From: Paguma larvata | Taxonomy: Eukaryota; Chordata; Mammalia; Carnivora; Viverridae | Direction of reading: 5' to 3' | DNA: 64,000 bases | Assembly (NCBI GenBank): GCA_030068075.1 | Contig: CM057826.1 | Coordinates: 36,072,211 to 36,136,210, forward strand | Shown here: piece after piece, positions 1-12,141 of the stretch | How positions within the stretch are numbered: the first letter of the stretch is position 1 | How the letters are laid out: the number at the start of each line of letters is the position of its first letter | Made by a program: the position numbers and the translations under genes | Notes under the pieces: generated by a model | Told to the model about the DNA's origin: nothing | The model's database searches: none | The model's input: only the letters and a program-made list of their open reading frames with translations

Positions 1-1237
1 CTGAATAATGTAGAGCTAATGAACAGATTCCATTTCAGATTTGAAGCATCAGCTCCCTGGCAAAGATTCCTTTATGAACAGGCTTATTTTTTTTTTTTAA
101 TTAAAAACATAGACACTGTTCTTAGCACAAACTCTGTCTACATACAGATGCTAACTTCTCATCAAAATGTATACGTGAAGTGTTCATAGTACATACACAG
201 CTATTCTAAATAAGAACTGACTGGTGAATTGGTTGGTCTTGAAAACTACATTCCATTTTAATCATATATTTTGGTTCAGGAGTGAAAAAACCTGATTCCT
301 TGTCTATGGCTGTCTTCTTTTTTTCTCTGACTTTCAGACATGTAGAACATTCCCGAAATTTTTAGACAGTTAATGCTTATCCCATGCTTAAGAAGAAATA
401 CTTATTTTTTCCTTCAACTGTGGATATTACAAACAGAGATTAGTGGCCTCTCACTTCAGAGCTGTCAGTGTTGAAGTGGCATGAGCTATTAACATTCTAT
501 TGTAAGTGGTCAGAAGCTTCCTTTGGCATTCCTGTCAAAAGGCCACTAAACCCCCCAGTCTGTGTTGTTTTCACTAAGATAATCCATTCCTGTCCTTTTT
601 GATTGGTTGGTGCCATTCAATATGCCACATTTACTAATGATCCTATGCAACTACTGAATCTCTTCTACTTAAAAACAACTTACAAGGTAAGTCTTAGATC
701 AGGTTATACGCATGTTGATGTTCTGATCTGGCTTACACAGAAATATTCTATTGTAAGAAAAATGATTTGAAATGAACTGAATCATTTTTGAACTATCTTT
801 TATTAGTCAAATAAGACAAATATTGTGCCAGTCTGGTATCAGAAAAACCATCAAAACTATCAGGTCGTTCATCTAACCACTAAGATGGAATTAGGTGGGC
901 CACTAACGGATACTCAAAAACTAGAATCCATCCATCCTTTACTGGTTCTACGCTTCCCCTAACTTTTATGCTCGGTGCAGCCTTTATAACAGTCTTAAAC
1001 TGGCATTTGTTTACTCAGGGGAATAAATAACCTTGTACATTTCTGAGAAGACCATACATATAGTTTTGGTCCCCTTGTTCAGTTAATTTACAAAGGATTA
1101 CATATTCTTTCCCAAATGTTCTAAATCTTTTCATTTTATCTTGGCTAGAAATCAAAAGGTAGAATGTGTTTCCATATTTTTGACTATATACCTGCCCCAT
1201 AACAATAGTCTTGTGAGGCGATCCTAATGTATTTTCT
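1..1237. other. Unassigned AT-rich sequence
   Basis: No coding frame, RNA gene or repeat family is recognised here. A 61-codon minus-strand frame at 1015-1200 has no recognisable motif and is probably chance. There is a short T run near 88-98. It abuts the 3' end of the antisense L1 that begins near 1240. Confidence 0.5.
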
Positions 1238-2116
1238 TTCCTCCCTCAGTTTTATTGAGAAATAATTGACGTACATCACTGTATAAGTTTAAAGCATATG
1301 GCGTGATGGTTTGATTTATATATATTGCAAAATGATCACTATAGGTTCAGCCAACATTCATCTTCTTATATAGATGTAATAAAAAGGAAAGAAAAGAAAA
1401 CAGGAAACAAAATCTCTTTTTGATGAGAACTCATAGGATTTACTTTCTTAAAAATTTTCCTGTTTATCATACAGCAGTGTTAGCTATAGTCATCATGGGG
1501 TACATTACATTGTCTTATAACTGGAAGCTTATACATTTTGACCACCTTCCTCCAATTCTCCTTTCCCCTCCCCCATCCTCTGGTAAATCTGATTTCTAGC
1601 TCAATGAGTTTTTTGTTGTTGTTTTTTTTTTAATTCCACATAAAAGTGAAACCGCAAGTATTTATCTTTCTTGCCCGACTTATTTCACTTAGCATAAACC
1701 CTTCAAGATCCAACTAGTGATGCTGAGCATATTTCATGTTCCTGTTGGCCTTTTGTATATCTTCTTTGGAGACATGTCTTTTCAGGTCATTTGCCATTTT
1801 TTTCATTGGATTATTATTATTGCTGTTGAGTTTATGAGTTCTTTATGTATCTTGGATATTAATCCCTTTTCAGATATGTGGTTTGCAAATATTATTTTCC
1901 ATTCCATGGTTTGCTTTTTCACTTTGTTGATAGTTTCTTTTGCTGTGGAAGCTTTTTAGTTTGATGTAGTCCCACTTATTTCTTATTTTGTTATTTGTGC
2001 TTTAGGTGGTATAGCCAGAAATCATTATCAAGACCCATGTCAAAGAGCTTTATTCCTGTGTCTTCTTTAGGAGTTTTATGGTTTCAGATTTTACATTCAA
2101 GTCTTTAATTCATTTT

Positions 2117-2355
2117 GTTATTTTTAAATTTTATTTATTTTATTTTTCTAATGTTTATTTATTTACTTTTGAGAAAGAGAGGGAGAGCACAAGTGGGGGA
2201 GGGACAGAGAGAGAGAGGGAGACATAGAAACCGAAGGAGGCTCCAGGCTCTGAACTGTCAGTGCAGAGCCCTAAGCAAGGCTCTAACTCACGAACTGTGA
2301 GATCAAGACCTGAGCCAAAGTCGAACGCTTAACAACTGAGCCACCCAGGTGCCAC
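2117..2355 (-). mobile_element. CAN-SINE (tRNA-Lys-derived), antisense
   Basis: Reverse complement of the head ends in '...ctgagccacccaggtgcc', with the GA-rich (polypyrimidine in sense) body and the AT tail at left. Flanks repeat almost perfectly: tcaagtctttaattcatttt at 2097-2116 and the same with one extra g at 2356-2376. It is inserted in the antisense L1. Confidence 0.95.
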
Positions 2356-2622
2356 TCAAGGTCTTTAATTCATTTTAAGTTAATTTTTGTAGTGATTAAG
2401 ATATGGGTCTACTTTCATTCTTTTACATGTGACTATCCAATGATGACAACACCATTTATTGAATAGACTTTCTTTTCTCCATTGAGTATTCTTGGCTCCC
2501 TTGTCAAATATTAGTTGACTAGATATGCTTCAGTTTATTTCTGGGCTTTTGATTCTGTTCACTCGGTCTTTTCATCTATGTTTATGCCAGTACCACACTG
2601 TTTTGGTGACTATAGCTTAAAA

Positions 2623-2835
2623 TCAGGAAATGTGATGGTTTCTACTTTGATCTTCTTTATCAGGATTTCTTTGACTATTCTGTCTTTTGTGGTTCCGTAT
2701 AAATTTTAGGAGTGTTTTTTCTACTTCTGTAAAAAAAAATGTTGTTGGAATCTTGATAGGAATCTCACTGAGTCTAAAGAGAGCTTTTGGTAGTATTGAC
2801 ATTTTAGTAATATTAATTTTTCCAACCATAGACAC
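2623..2835 (-). pseudogene. L1 ORF2 fragment, C-terminal side of reverse transcriptase
   Basis: Seen: a 70-codon minus-strand frame containing [25 protein letters not shown] and FIRNHKRQN. These match the conserved block just C-terminal to the reverse transcriptase domain of mammalian L1 ORF2. The frame shifts and stops on both sides. In an intact L1 this region belongs to the large ORF2 protein that nicks target DNA and reverse-transcribes its own RNA; here it is only a fossil inside the 1.24-8.79 kb L1. It is not an independent gene. Confidence 0.9.
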
Positions 2836-2985
2836 AAGACACCTTCCTATTTATTATATTTTTTATTTTTTCATCAATGTCTTGTAGTTTTGAGAGGAGG
2901 GATCTTTCACCTCCTTCAACTTATTCTTTAGTATTTTACTGTTTTTGATGCTATTGTAAATGGGATTTATGTCTTTATCTTTTTT

Positions 2986-3225
2986 TCAGAAAATACATTT
3001 AATGTATAGAAGTGCTACTGACTTTTGTATGTTAATTTTGTATCCTGAAACTTTACTGAATTCATTCATTGTATCTACACAGTTTTTTGGTTCAGCCTTT
3101 AGGATTTCTATACATATAGTTATGCTATCTACAGATGAAGACAATTTTACTTCTTCCTTTACAATTCTGATACCTTTCATTTCTTTTTCTTGCCTGATTA
3201 CTCTAGCTAAGGTTTCTAGTACCAT
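2986..3225 (-). pseudogene. L1 ORF2 fragment, reverse transcriptase palm, catalytic motif lost
   Basis: Seen: the frame contains ARVIRQEKEMKGIRI, KEEVKLS and NEFSKVSGYKINIQKS, the block that surrounds the catalytic motif in mammalian L1 reverse transcriptases. Known: the family carries a F/YADD motif here, with two aspartates holding the metal ions. In this copy the corresponding residues read SVDS, so one of the two aspartates is gone. With the broken frame on both sides, the element cannot encode an active polymerase. Confidence 0.88.
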
Positions 3226-3659
3226 GTTGAATAAAAGTCATGAGAATGGACACTCTTGTTTTATTCCAGATCTTAGAGAAAAAACTTTCAAAATTTTCAC
3301 TACTGAGTATGATGTTAGCTGTGGGCTCTATATACACGCTTTATTATGTTGAGATATGTTCTTTTTATACCTAATTTGTTAAGAGTTTTTTTTTTTTTAT
3401 CATGAATGGATGTTTGGATGTTGAGTTTTGTCAAATGCTTTTTCTATGTCTATTGGGATGATCCTATGATTTTTTTCATTCTATTAATGTGATGTTTCAC
3501 ACTGATTGATTTGCATATATTGAAGCATCTGTGCATTCCAGGGATAAATCCTACTTGATCATGGTGTATGATCCTTTTAATGTGCTACTGAATTTGGGTT
3601 GCTAGTATTTTATTGAGAATTTTTGTATCTATATTCATTAGACATATTGTCTTATGGTT

Positions 3660-3860
3660 TTATTTTCTAGTAATACCCTTTTCTGGTTTTGATATCAGAA
3701 TAATGCTGGCCTTATAAAATAATTTTGGGAGTATTTTATCCTTTTCAATTTTTTGAAAGAGTTTTAGAAGGATTGATGTTAATGCTTCTTTACATGTTTG
3801 GTAAAATTCACCAGCGAAGTCATCTGACATTTCTTTGTTGGAAGAATTTTGATTAGTCAT
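3660..3860 (-). pseudogene. L1 ORF2 fragment, N-terminal side of reverse transcriptase
   Basis: Seen: the minus-strand frame contains [20 protein letters not shown] and [12 protein letters not shown]. These match the entry into the L1 reverse transcriptase domain (the EFYQTFK...LIPKP region). The neighbouring ORF2 pieces are in collinear order, so this belongs to the same antisense L1. It is not a gene. Confidence 0.88.
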
Positions 3861-3920
3861 TCAATCTTCTTACTCATAATTTGTCTATTCAGATTTTCTA
3901 TTTCTTCCTGATTCAATCTT

Positions 3921-4130
3921 TTTTTTTTTTTAATGTTTATTTTTTGAGACAGAGAGAGACAGAGCATGAGTCGGGGAGGGGCATAGAGAGAGGGAAACGC
4001 AGAATCCGAAGCAGGCTCCAGGATCTGAGCTGTCACCCAGAGCCCGACGCGGGGCTCGAACCCACAGACCGTGAGATCATGACCTGAGCTGAAGTCGGAC
4101 GTTCAACGGGCTGAGCCACCCAGGCGCCCC
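3921..4130 (-). mobile_element. CAN-SINE, antisense, young-looking
   Basis: Full length from poly-T tail to '...ccacccaggcgcccc'. A perfect 13-bp target-site duplication, ctgattcaatctt, lies at 3908-3920 and 4131-4143. Internal CpGs and the box B-like 'ggctcgaacc' are well kept, which suggests a relatively recent insertion into the old L1. Confidence 0.96.
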
Positions 4131-4472
4131 CTGATTCAATCTTGATATGTATGTTTCTAAGAATTTTTCCATTTCTTCCAGGTTGTGCAGTTTATTGGTG
4201 TAAAGTTGTTCATATTAGCCTTTATAATCATTTAAATTTGTCATATCAGTTATAATATCTCCTTTTTCATTCATAATTTTGTTGATTTGAGTCCTTATTT
4301 TTTCTTGGTTAGTCAGCTAAAGGTTTGTTAATTTTATCTTTTCAAAGAACAAACTTTTAGTTCAGTTGATGTTTTCTATTGTTTTTCTGTTCTCCATTTC
4401 ATTTATTTCTGCTCTAATCTTTACTTCCTTTCTTCTGCTAATATTGGAGTTCAGGTTGTCTTTCTTAATTCC

Positions 4473-4769
4473 TTAAGGTTTAGAGTTAGGTTGTTTATTT
4501 AGGATCTTTTTTTTTTGGTTCTTAATGTAAGCATTTATTGCTATACGCTCCCTCTTGTAACTGCTTTGCTGTATCCCACAAGTTCTGGTATGTTGTGTTT
4601 TCATTTCGTTTGTCTCAAGAAAAATTTTCCTTTCTCCCTTAAGTTCTTCTTTGATCCATGTGTTGTTCAGGAGATGTTTGTTTGATTTCCATGTGTTCCT
4701 GAATTTTCCACTTTTCCTCTTGTTACTATTTTTTTTTTTTTTTTTTGCAGTTGTAGTCAGAGAAGACAC
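4473..4769 (-). pseudogene. L1 ORF2 fragment between endonuclease and reverse transcriptase
   Basis: Seen: a 98-codon minus-strand frame containing NTWIKEELKGERKIFLETNE and ERIAINAYIKNQ, typical of the L1 ORF2 linker after the endonuclease domain. The lysine run near the start comes from a T-rich tract at about 4731-4746 in the window and is probably slippage. It is a decayed part of the 1.24-8.79 kb L1. Confidence 0.85.
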
Positions 4770-5061
4770 TTGGTATGGTTTAAATCTTCTTGAATTTGCT
4801 AAGATTTGTTTTGTGGCCTGACATATGTTCTATCATAGTAAATGTTCCATGTTAACATGAGAAGAATGTGTGTTCTGTTGCTGACTAGAATGCTCCATCT
4901 ATGTCTGTTAAGTCCATTTGGTCTACAGTGTTGTTCAAATCTGCTTTATCCTTATTGATTCTGTCTGGATGATTTATTCATTGTTGAGAGTGGGGTATTA
5001 AAGTCTCCAACTATTTTTGTATTACCATATATTTCTCCTTTTAGCTCTGTTAGAATTTGCT

Positions 5062-5334
5062 TTATATATTTAGATGCACCAATGTTTGGGCACATAAATA
5101 TTTACAATTGTTATATCTTCTTGATACATTGACCTCTTTATCGTTATATAATGACTTTCTTTGTGTCTTTTCATCACTAATATAAATATAGCTACCGCCT
5201 GCACTTTTGATGTTACCCTTTGCAGAAAATATCTTTTTCACTGTCAGTCTATATGGGTCTAAAAAGAGTCTCTTGTAGGCAGCATGTTGTTTGATTGGTT
5301 TGTTTATTTGTTTGTTTTTTATCCATTCAGCCAT
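5062..5334 (-). pseudogene. L1 ORF2 fragment, endonuclease domain
   Basis: Seen: a 90-codon minus-strand frame with YRLTVKKIFSAKGNIKSAGG, YISDEK and NNCKYLCAQTLVHLN. These correspond to the family pattern around 'GWKKIFHANG...AGVAILISDK...NIYAPN' in the apurinic-type endonuclease of L1 ORF2. Key positions are only partly kept. It is a fossil. Confidence 0.82.
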
Positions 5335-5471
5335 TTCATGTCTTTTAATTGGAAAATTGAATCCATTTACATTTAAAGTAATTATTAATAGTTAAGAACT
5401 TACTATTGCCATTTTGCTAATTGTTTTCCGTTTATTTTGCAGAGCCAATATTTCTTGTGTTTTATCTTACT

Positions 5472-5688
5472 GTTTTTTTTTTTAAGTTAATGTTTATTTA
5501 CTTATTTTGAGAGACAGAGGGAGAAAGTGCAAGTGGGGGAAGGGCAGAGAGGGAGAGAGAGAGAATCCCATGCAGGCTCCATGCTGACATCATGGAATCT
5601 AACACATGGCTCTATCCCTCAAAATGCAAGATCGTGACTTGAGCTGAAATCAAGAGTGGGTTGCTTAAATGACTAAGTCACCCAGGTG
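5472..5688 (-). mobile_element. CAN-SINE, antisense, diverged
   Basis: Poly-T tail at 5472, GA-rich body, and a degraded head ending in 'gactaagtcacccaggtg'. The tRNA-like part is heavily mutated, so this copy is older than the one at 3921. Flanks share gtgttttat/gtgtttatt-like sequence. Confidence 0.88.
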
Positions 5689-8600
5689 TTTATTTTTCAT
5701 GTGTTCTGATATCTTTTGTTATCAATATGCTTGGACCTCTTTACCAGTTCTTTTGTATAATTACTACAGGATTTTCCCTTATGGTTACCATAAGCTTGTA
5801 TAAAATATTTTAAACTTATAACATCCTATTTTAAACTGGTAACAACTTCAGTGAAATTCATACACTTTTACACTTTCACTTCTCCTTTCCCTCACAATTT
5901 AGATTATTGCCATTTTTATATAGTGTAACTAATAACAGGTTACTGTAGTTATGGTTACCTTTATTATGCTCATTTTTTTACTTTCAACTTCGAGTTGTAA
6001 GTGAATTATGCACCTTTATTACCATATTCCAGATTCTAATTAAGACTGTATATTTACAATTACCAGTGATATTTGCACTACTGTTACATGTTTTTATGAT
6101 GTTAGTGTTCTTTTAGTTCCCTTTTGCATTTCTTGTAAGGCAGGTGTGGCAGTAATGAACCCCCTCAGCTGTTATTTGTTTGGGAAAGTCTTTATCCTTC
6201 TTTATTCCTGAAGGACAGATTTGCCAGGTATAGAATTCTTGGATGATGATTATTTTGTATCAATGTTTTGATATGCCATCCTATTCTCTCATGACTTGAA
6301 AAGTTTCTGTTGAGAAATCTGCCCCTAGTTTTATGTATACAACTTCTTTCCTTTCTCTTGCTGCTTTTAAAATTCTTTCTTTACTCTGGACTTTTGGACT
6401 TTTTATAATGTGCTTCAATGTAGCTCTCATCAGGGTCAATGTATTTGTGCTACTTTGGGCCTCATGGATTTGAATGTTGATTTCTCTACCCAGGTTTTGG
6501 GAAATTTAAGCCATTATTGCTTTAAATATTTTCTCTCCCTTTCTCTTTCTTTTCTCTTTCTGGAATACCTGTAATGCAAATATTGTTTCTTTTCATTGTG
6601 TAACATAATTCTTCACTCTTATTTTTTTTTCTTTTTACTCTTCTGACTAGGTAATATCCAATGGCTTATCCTCTAGGTCTCTTCTGTATGGTCAGGTTTA
6701 TTTTAGAAAATTTGTAGACTCCTTCAGTTTAGTTATTATATTTTTCAACTCTAGGATTTGGTTTGTTTGGGGTTTTTTGATGGTTGTCATTTCCTTGTCA
6801 AAGTCCTCATTTTGCTCATGCATTGTTTTTCTAATTTTGTTTAGTCATCTGTGTTTTCTTATAATTCACTAAAGTTATTAAGGGGATTATTTTGAATTCT
6901 TTGTCTGACAGTTCATAGATCTCCATTCTTTAGGGTCAGTTATGAGAGCTTTCATTTTCCTTGGCAGTATTGTATTTACCTGATTTTTTATGATCCCTGA
7001 TTCCTTATGTTTGTATCTGCACATTTGAGTAATTGGGTATATTTCCAGACTTTACAGGTAAGCTTTGGCAAAGGCAGTTCCCCAATCAGCTCAACTTGAG
7101 TTTCTTCATGTGTTTTCTGGTAATATCCTTGGGCAGGTGGGGGCCTGCTATTATGGTCTGTTTTGGAATGAGGCAACTTTTGAAGGTCTGAGATGGAGAT
7201 TTGGAGGTGTGCCCCTGGCTGAGAGCAGTCAGATAGGACTTCTGGTTTGGTTTTCTATAGTAGTGAGACTGTAGAAAGGGCTCCACATTTGCCTAGATTC
7301 TCTGGTTTACTAGATAGAACTGGGTACTATATTCAGTAGTAAAGAGGCCGTGAATTAGCTCTCCTGCCCTCGGAGGGCATCAGGATGGGACACAGGGCAT
7401 ATACAGATCACTGTTTGTATATTTGAATCAGATCAGTGTGTGCACTAACTTCCCTGGTTGGATGAGGCCACTGGGTGTGCTCTGCAGTCAGGGGAAGACA
7501 CGGTTTTGTTCTCTCTTCAACTACCTTAATGCAGAGCCATTGAATGGGTTATACAGCTTCCAGGATGCTGTGGTCAGGCTGTGATTGGACAGTCTAAAAG
7601 CTGTACTCAGCGATGAGCAGGGCCATGAATTAGATTCCTTAAACAGGTGGAGGGGGGACAAGCAGTTCTAAAGCTGATAAAGCTCTTTGCTGGCTTAGCT
7701 CAAGCTGACCTACACCCCAAATTCCTTGACCAAACAAGTTGTTGGCTTTGTTTTGCAAACTGTCAGCTCTGCCCTCTCACCTTTTGACTCGTGTCACTGG
7801 ACTGCACAGCTTTTAGGAGTTGTCTCCAGCCCTTCTGGTCAGATAGGACCAGTATACACTCTTCATAGTGGATGGGGCTATTTCTCAGCCCTCTTGACTG
7901 GATGGGAAGAGTAGGGGCCACTCCAGGCTACTCTCATTTTCCCAAATAGGCTATGGCTATCTGGTTAGGAGGGTCTAGGAACTACCCTCAGTTGTGGGTA
8001 TGAATTGATCCCTTTGCCCTTGCATAGAACAAAAATGATCCACATCTGGTATTGGCTTTGCTCTGGGGGCAATCAGCTCTGCTTGCCCTCCTCTTGGCTT
8101 AAGCACCAATGGGCTGCATAACTTCTAAGAGTTGTTACCAGCTCTTCTGCTCAGTTGAGGCCAGAAAACACTCTCCACGGTGAGTGGGGCTGTGATTTAG
8201 CTCCTTGCCTAGGCGTGGACAAACCAGACTCTAGGGCCAACAAAACTCATTTGAGGATCTGAATCAGGCAGATCTGCACCTCACTGAGTTCCCTGGTCAG
8301 AGTGCAACCTGACTTGTTCTGTAGATGAGCAAAACCTCCAGATGGGATTACTACTTGGATACTGAAGGTATGAACTTGGTCTGCCAAGATCTGAGTACTG
8401 GTTGTTGCAAGCTTCTTTCCTCTTATAGTCAGGTTTCCAGTGGTTTGAGCCTCCCAGATTCTCCTGAAATCCCCATGGGGGCAAACTTAGAGGAGGGATT
8501 CCTAAAAGCAACCCACAATGGAAGAGCTGACTATCCCCTCTTGTTCTCTTTTTCCATTGGAATAACTGGAGGCCCAGGGGAGACCTCTCTAGTGCTGCAC

Positions 8601-8814
8601 TGACCTGGGAGAGGGGCAGTGCAGTCAATATGTAGCCTCTTCTTTTACACTTTGGATGTAGTCTTTCTTGGTCTTTGTGGTGTAGAATGGGTGTTCCAGC
8701 CTACCTCCATGTTTTAGGATTCTCTCAGAGGTGACTTGTTCTTGAATATTTGCTGGTTATTCTTCTTTGAGGGGGAATGATTTATAATTACTTTGGTAAT
8801 GTTATTCTCAATGC

Positions 8815-8862
8815 ATTTTAATTAATTAATTAGTTAATTAGTTGTTTCATTAATTATTGGTG
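8815..8862. repeat. TTAA/TTAG low-complexity tract
   Basis: An A+T run of taat/tagt tetramers just outside the 5' end of the antisense L1. A simple repeat; no function can be read from it. Confidence 0.6.
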
Positions 8863-8869
8863 CTTGCTT

Positions 8870-9110
8870 ATTTTATGATAATCACTATGCTAGACATTTG
8901 AGCTAGAACCATGAACACATGAGACAAAAAGTTTCTACCCTATAGAATTTGCATGGCAGAGAGAGGAAATAGAACCTAAATAGATAAGTATAATATATCT
9001 ATATACTATAGATATTTATATAGTATATCATCATCAAGTGATGATAAGTGCTATGAAGAAATATAAGCTATGAGAGGGAGAAAGAAAGGTCCAACAAGGG
9101 AATCCCATAG
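8870..9110 (-). mobile_element. L2-like LINE 3' end, antisense, decayed
   Basis: Order of words fits an antisense L2 3' end: 'cactatgctagacatttgagctagaaccatgaacac', then 'tttctaccctatagaatttgcatggcag', then 'gatgataagtgctatgaagaaa'. An AT-rich insertion interrupts it at about 8990-9035. Confidence 0.65.
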
Positions 9111-10740
9111 TTTATCTAACTCTTAACTTAGGATGAGATTGATTTTTCAGATATGAGAAATTTAATTGTGCTATTGGATAACTCAAATTTGGTAGGTTTT
9201 TCTTCACTGTATATTCTAAGCTTTTATATTTGCTAATTATTTAAACTCTGATTGAAACCCCCCACTTATATATGTTGCTAACATATTTACGTGAATTCTG
9301 TACTCTTCTTTAGGGAAAGAAGGAAAGTTTTTGACAACAGATAAACAGTTACTTGGTTTTATTTAGATTTAGTCCTCTCTTGAGTCACATTGATCTCTAA
9401 ATCCTACTCAATTCTGTTAATTTAGAATGCATTCAACTTCTGATAGATAGATAAAGAAGGGGAAAATAATAGTATTTTGATTTCTGCGACTTTTACATTC
9501 TTTTAAATTTCATAATTCTAATGAAAAATGCAAATCTTCATGAACAAAACTTTCTACTTTGTACTGTCTTCACGTGAGCAACTCTAACGAAATAAATTCC
9601 ATTTTAAAATTAGTTTTTTTGTGTCCACAGAAGACTGATTTTGTGGACTCTGAGGAGCCAGACTAATTGTGACCCAGTTAGAACAGGACAGCTTTGCTTT
9701 TATTAAATGATGTCCAAGGTTAATGTCAGACATTATAGATCAACCTCTGTCCCCCACTTAGCTTCAATGGGAGTTGTATGAGTGTATGGGGTGAATTTGG
9801 TCCTAGAAATCTAGCACAGTGGAATAACCTAGGTTACTCTTTTAGGGTCTAATGATTTTGTTTTTTTTGTTTTGTTTTTAATTGATTAACTTCTTTGACA
9901 GGTCTGATGCAACAGTCCCCTTTTTTGAATGTCAGTGACTTTTCCCATACACATTTCTGTCTAATATTAGCATTTTTTAAAACAGAATACACCTGTAAAG
10001 ATTTTTATACAAAAGAAATAAAGCCTCAGTTTGCTCATGATATGTACTAATTCTTAATTTATATTTTTTAATTTTTAGTTAGAGTTATTTAATTCACACT
10101 TTTAGTGGATTCCAATTTATACCAGAAACATTTATATTGTTGCTAACTAAATAAGTGTTCTAAATAATTATCAAACTTTTTATAATATATAAATCTATTT
10201 TTTCCTTTTACATCTTCAGAAGAGTAAATTGCTATGTAAAATTAAATTTTCTTCTCATCGTAACCAATGTGCTACTAAGATAAGGGAACATCACAGCTAT
10301 ATTTAGTTCACACGTTTTTGTTATTTTCCACTGATAGTCAATTTCCAATCTTTAATAATTTATGAACAGTCTCATATAAATATGTAACTTTTCTATTATG
10401 GGGAAATATTCTATTCTGTGGAGAAAATAAAGTAGAAGCTATTTGTAATAAAAATAGACCGTTCAAATATTTAATTGAATCTCTGACAAGTGTTTGTTCA
10501 AACACTTTCACCTGTATCCTCTTATCAAATGGAAATAAAAACAGTCATATAATTAATATGAACATCCTGGAAAATTAAACTAAGCTTATTGATGCCGACG
10601 CATTGATTTGAATAAGAATAACAACCATACATACTTAGGACATTTTATTATATGACTGTTTATTCCAAAACATCTTCTCTCCCTTGGGATAAATAAAAAT
10701 ATATTTTGGTATAAAAAGATGTAGTGTCACTGTTTCAACA
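9110..10740. other. Unassigned AT-rich sequence
   Basis: No gene or confident repeat. Very AT-rich at 10020-10420. The stretch 9620-9840 is less AT-rich and has no recognisable family. Some of the 10.0-10.4 kb part may be old LINE sequence, but I cannot support a family. Confidence 0.45.
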
Positions 10741-10744
10741 AGTT

Positions 10745-11205
10745 AAGATACAACATCTATTCATTCCTGGATTTAACAGACATTTATGGGAATGAGCTTT
10801 GTTCTGAGATGTGGGCTAAAAACACGTGTGAAGTTTCCTGTCTAATGTGAAAGACATACAATGAAGTAAATAATGAAGATAGGATGGAATTGTGTATTAG
10901 TAAAAATGTGAACTACACGGTACAAGAATTTAAGAAATTGGCAACTTGGCAAAGTGGATCAAAGAAGGTAGGCACTGGAGGTAATACCTTAGTTGTGCCT
11001 TGAAAGATAACTAGACATTTACCAAGTAGAAACCCACAAAGGGTGAGTATAGGGGACAACTCAGACAGCAGGAAAATAAAATTCAGGACCCAGAGGCATG
11101 GGCAAGGATGACATATTCGGGGAGCACAGAGCAGTGTGATGTCACTGGAGACAGCATCTTCACCTTAGAGGGATGAGGTTCAGGATAGAGCATAAAGAGC
11201 TTTTA
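10745..11205 (-). mobile_element. L2-like LINE, antisense, decayed
   Basis: Contains the expected antisense L2 order: 'tcattcctggatttaacagacatttatggg', a middle with 'ccttgaaagataactag', 'gacagcaggaaaataaaattcaggacccagaggcatgggcaagg' and 'gaggttcaggatagagc'. Divergence is high, so the limits are approximate. Confidence 0.55.
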
Positions 11206-11209
11206 TGAA

Positions 11210-11497
11210 TTTATTCACTCAAAAAAAATTGGTACAGAATCCATGTAGTTCTCGAGTACTGTGTTCTTCATTATGATTGTCTTGTGCCCCTCAAAACATA
11301 CCAAATCATGAAACAAATATTCCAGAGAAGGCAACTTTCAAGTAGAAATGATAAATGTGGACATGCTATGCTCAAAGGGTAAGAAAAGCCGGCACGTTTC
11401 CGTTGGGTGCATTAAACATTTGGAAGTAACAACACCATACTCCATGTTTGTTCTCTTATTTTCTTGTGTTGTACTCACTATACATAAAAGAGATATG
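11210..11497. other. Unassigned spacer
   Basis: Nothing recognised between the L2-like piece and the plus-strand L1 start. Confidence 0.4.
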
Positions 11498-11913
11498 TAA
11501 TCAAAATGAAAAGCTTTTGCATAGCAAAAGCGGCCATAAAAAAAGAATGAAAAAGCAATCTACTGAATGGGAGAAGATTTTTGCAAACTTGTACAACTCG
11601 ACACCAAAAAACCCAAAACAATATGATTAAAAAATGGGCAGAGGATCTGAGTAGACTTTTTTTTTTTCCTAAGGAAACACACAGATGTTCAACAGATACA
11701 TGAAGAGATCACTAATCATCAGAGAAATAGAAAGCAAAACCACAATGAGATACCACCTTGCACCTGTCAGAATGACTAAAATAAAAACGAAAAGAAATAA
11801 GTGCTGGTGAGGATGTGGAGAAAGAGGAATCCTTGTACACTGCTGGTGGGAATGTAAATTGGTGCAGCCACTGTAGAAAACAGTACAGAGATTCCTCAAA
11901 AAATAAAATATAG

Positions 11914-12141
11914 AGGGATGCCTGGATGGCTCAGTCGGTTAAGTGTCCTACTTTGACTGAGGTCATGATCTTGCAGTTCATGAGTTCGAGCCCTCTGTCA
12001 GGCTCTGTACTGATAGTTCAGAGCCTGGAGCTTGCTTTGGATTCTGTGTCTCCCTTTCTCTCTGCCCCTCCCCTGCTTGCCTTCTGTCTCTCTCTCTTTC
12101 AAAAATAAATAAACATTAAAAAATAATAAAATAAAATCATA
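11914..12141 (+). mobile_element. CAN-SINE, sense
   Basis: Head 'gatgcctggatggctcagtcggttaag', box B-like 'gagttcgagccc', CT-rich tract, and tail 'caaaaataaataaacatt'. Inserted in the sense L1, with imperfect A-rich direct repeats (aaaataaaatatag and aaaataaaaaatag). Confidence 0.95.

Larger units (their letters stand above)
1240..8790 (-). mobile_element. Old, nearly full-length L1 LINE, antisense, with nested SINEs
   Basis: Read on the minus strand, the element runs from a 5' UTR-like GC-richer region (about 8790 to 7050), through an ORF1-side region (about 7050 to 5400), ORF2 (about 5400 to 1700) and a 3' UTR (about 1700 to 1240). ORF2 is recognised from translated pieces: endonuclease side at 5062-5334, linker at 4473-4769, reverse transcriptase at 3660-3860 and 2986-3225, and the C-terminal part at 2623-2835. 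Frames are broken by many stops and indels, and about 400 bp expected near 1715 seem missing. Three CAN-SINEs interrupt it (2117, 3921, 5472). The style is an L1MA/L1MB-like mammalian L1, but the subfamily is not proven. It is dead for transposition. Confidence 0.9.

Noticed and set aside
2960..3352. 130-codon plus-strand frame
   Set aside because: It is the antisense shadow of L1 ORF2; the minus strand carries the recognisable reverse transcriptase words.
7065..8628. GC-richer DNA with several 62-115 codon frames as a gene
   Set aside because: Sequence style and position match the 5' UTR side of the antisense L1; the frames conflict on both strands.
11914..11990. tRNA-Lys gene-like head with box B
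   Set aside because: It is the promoter part of a SINE; the cloverleaf is not intact and the element continues into a CT tract and A tail.
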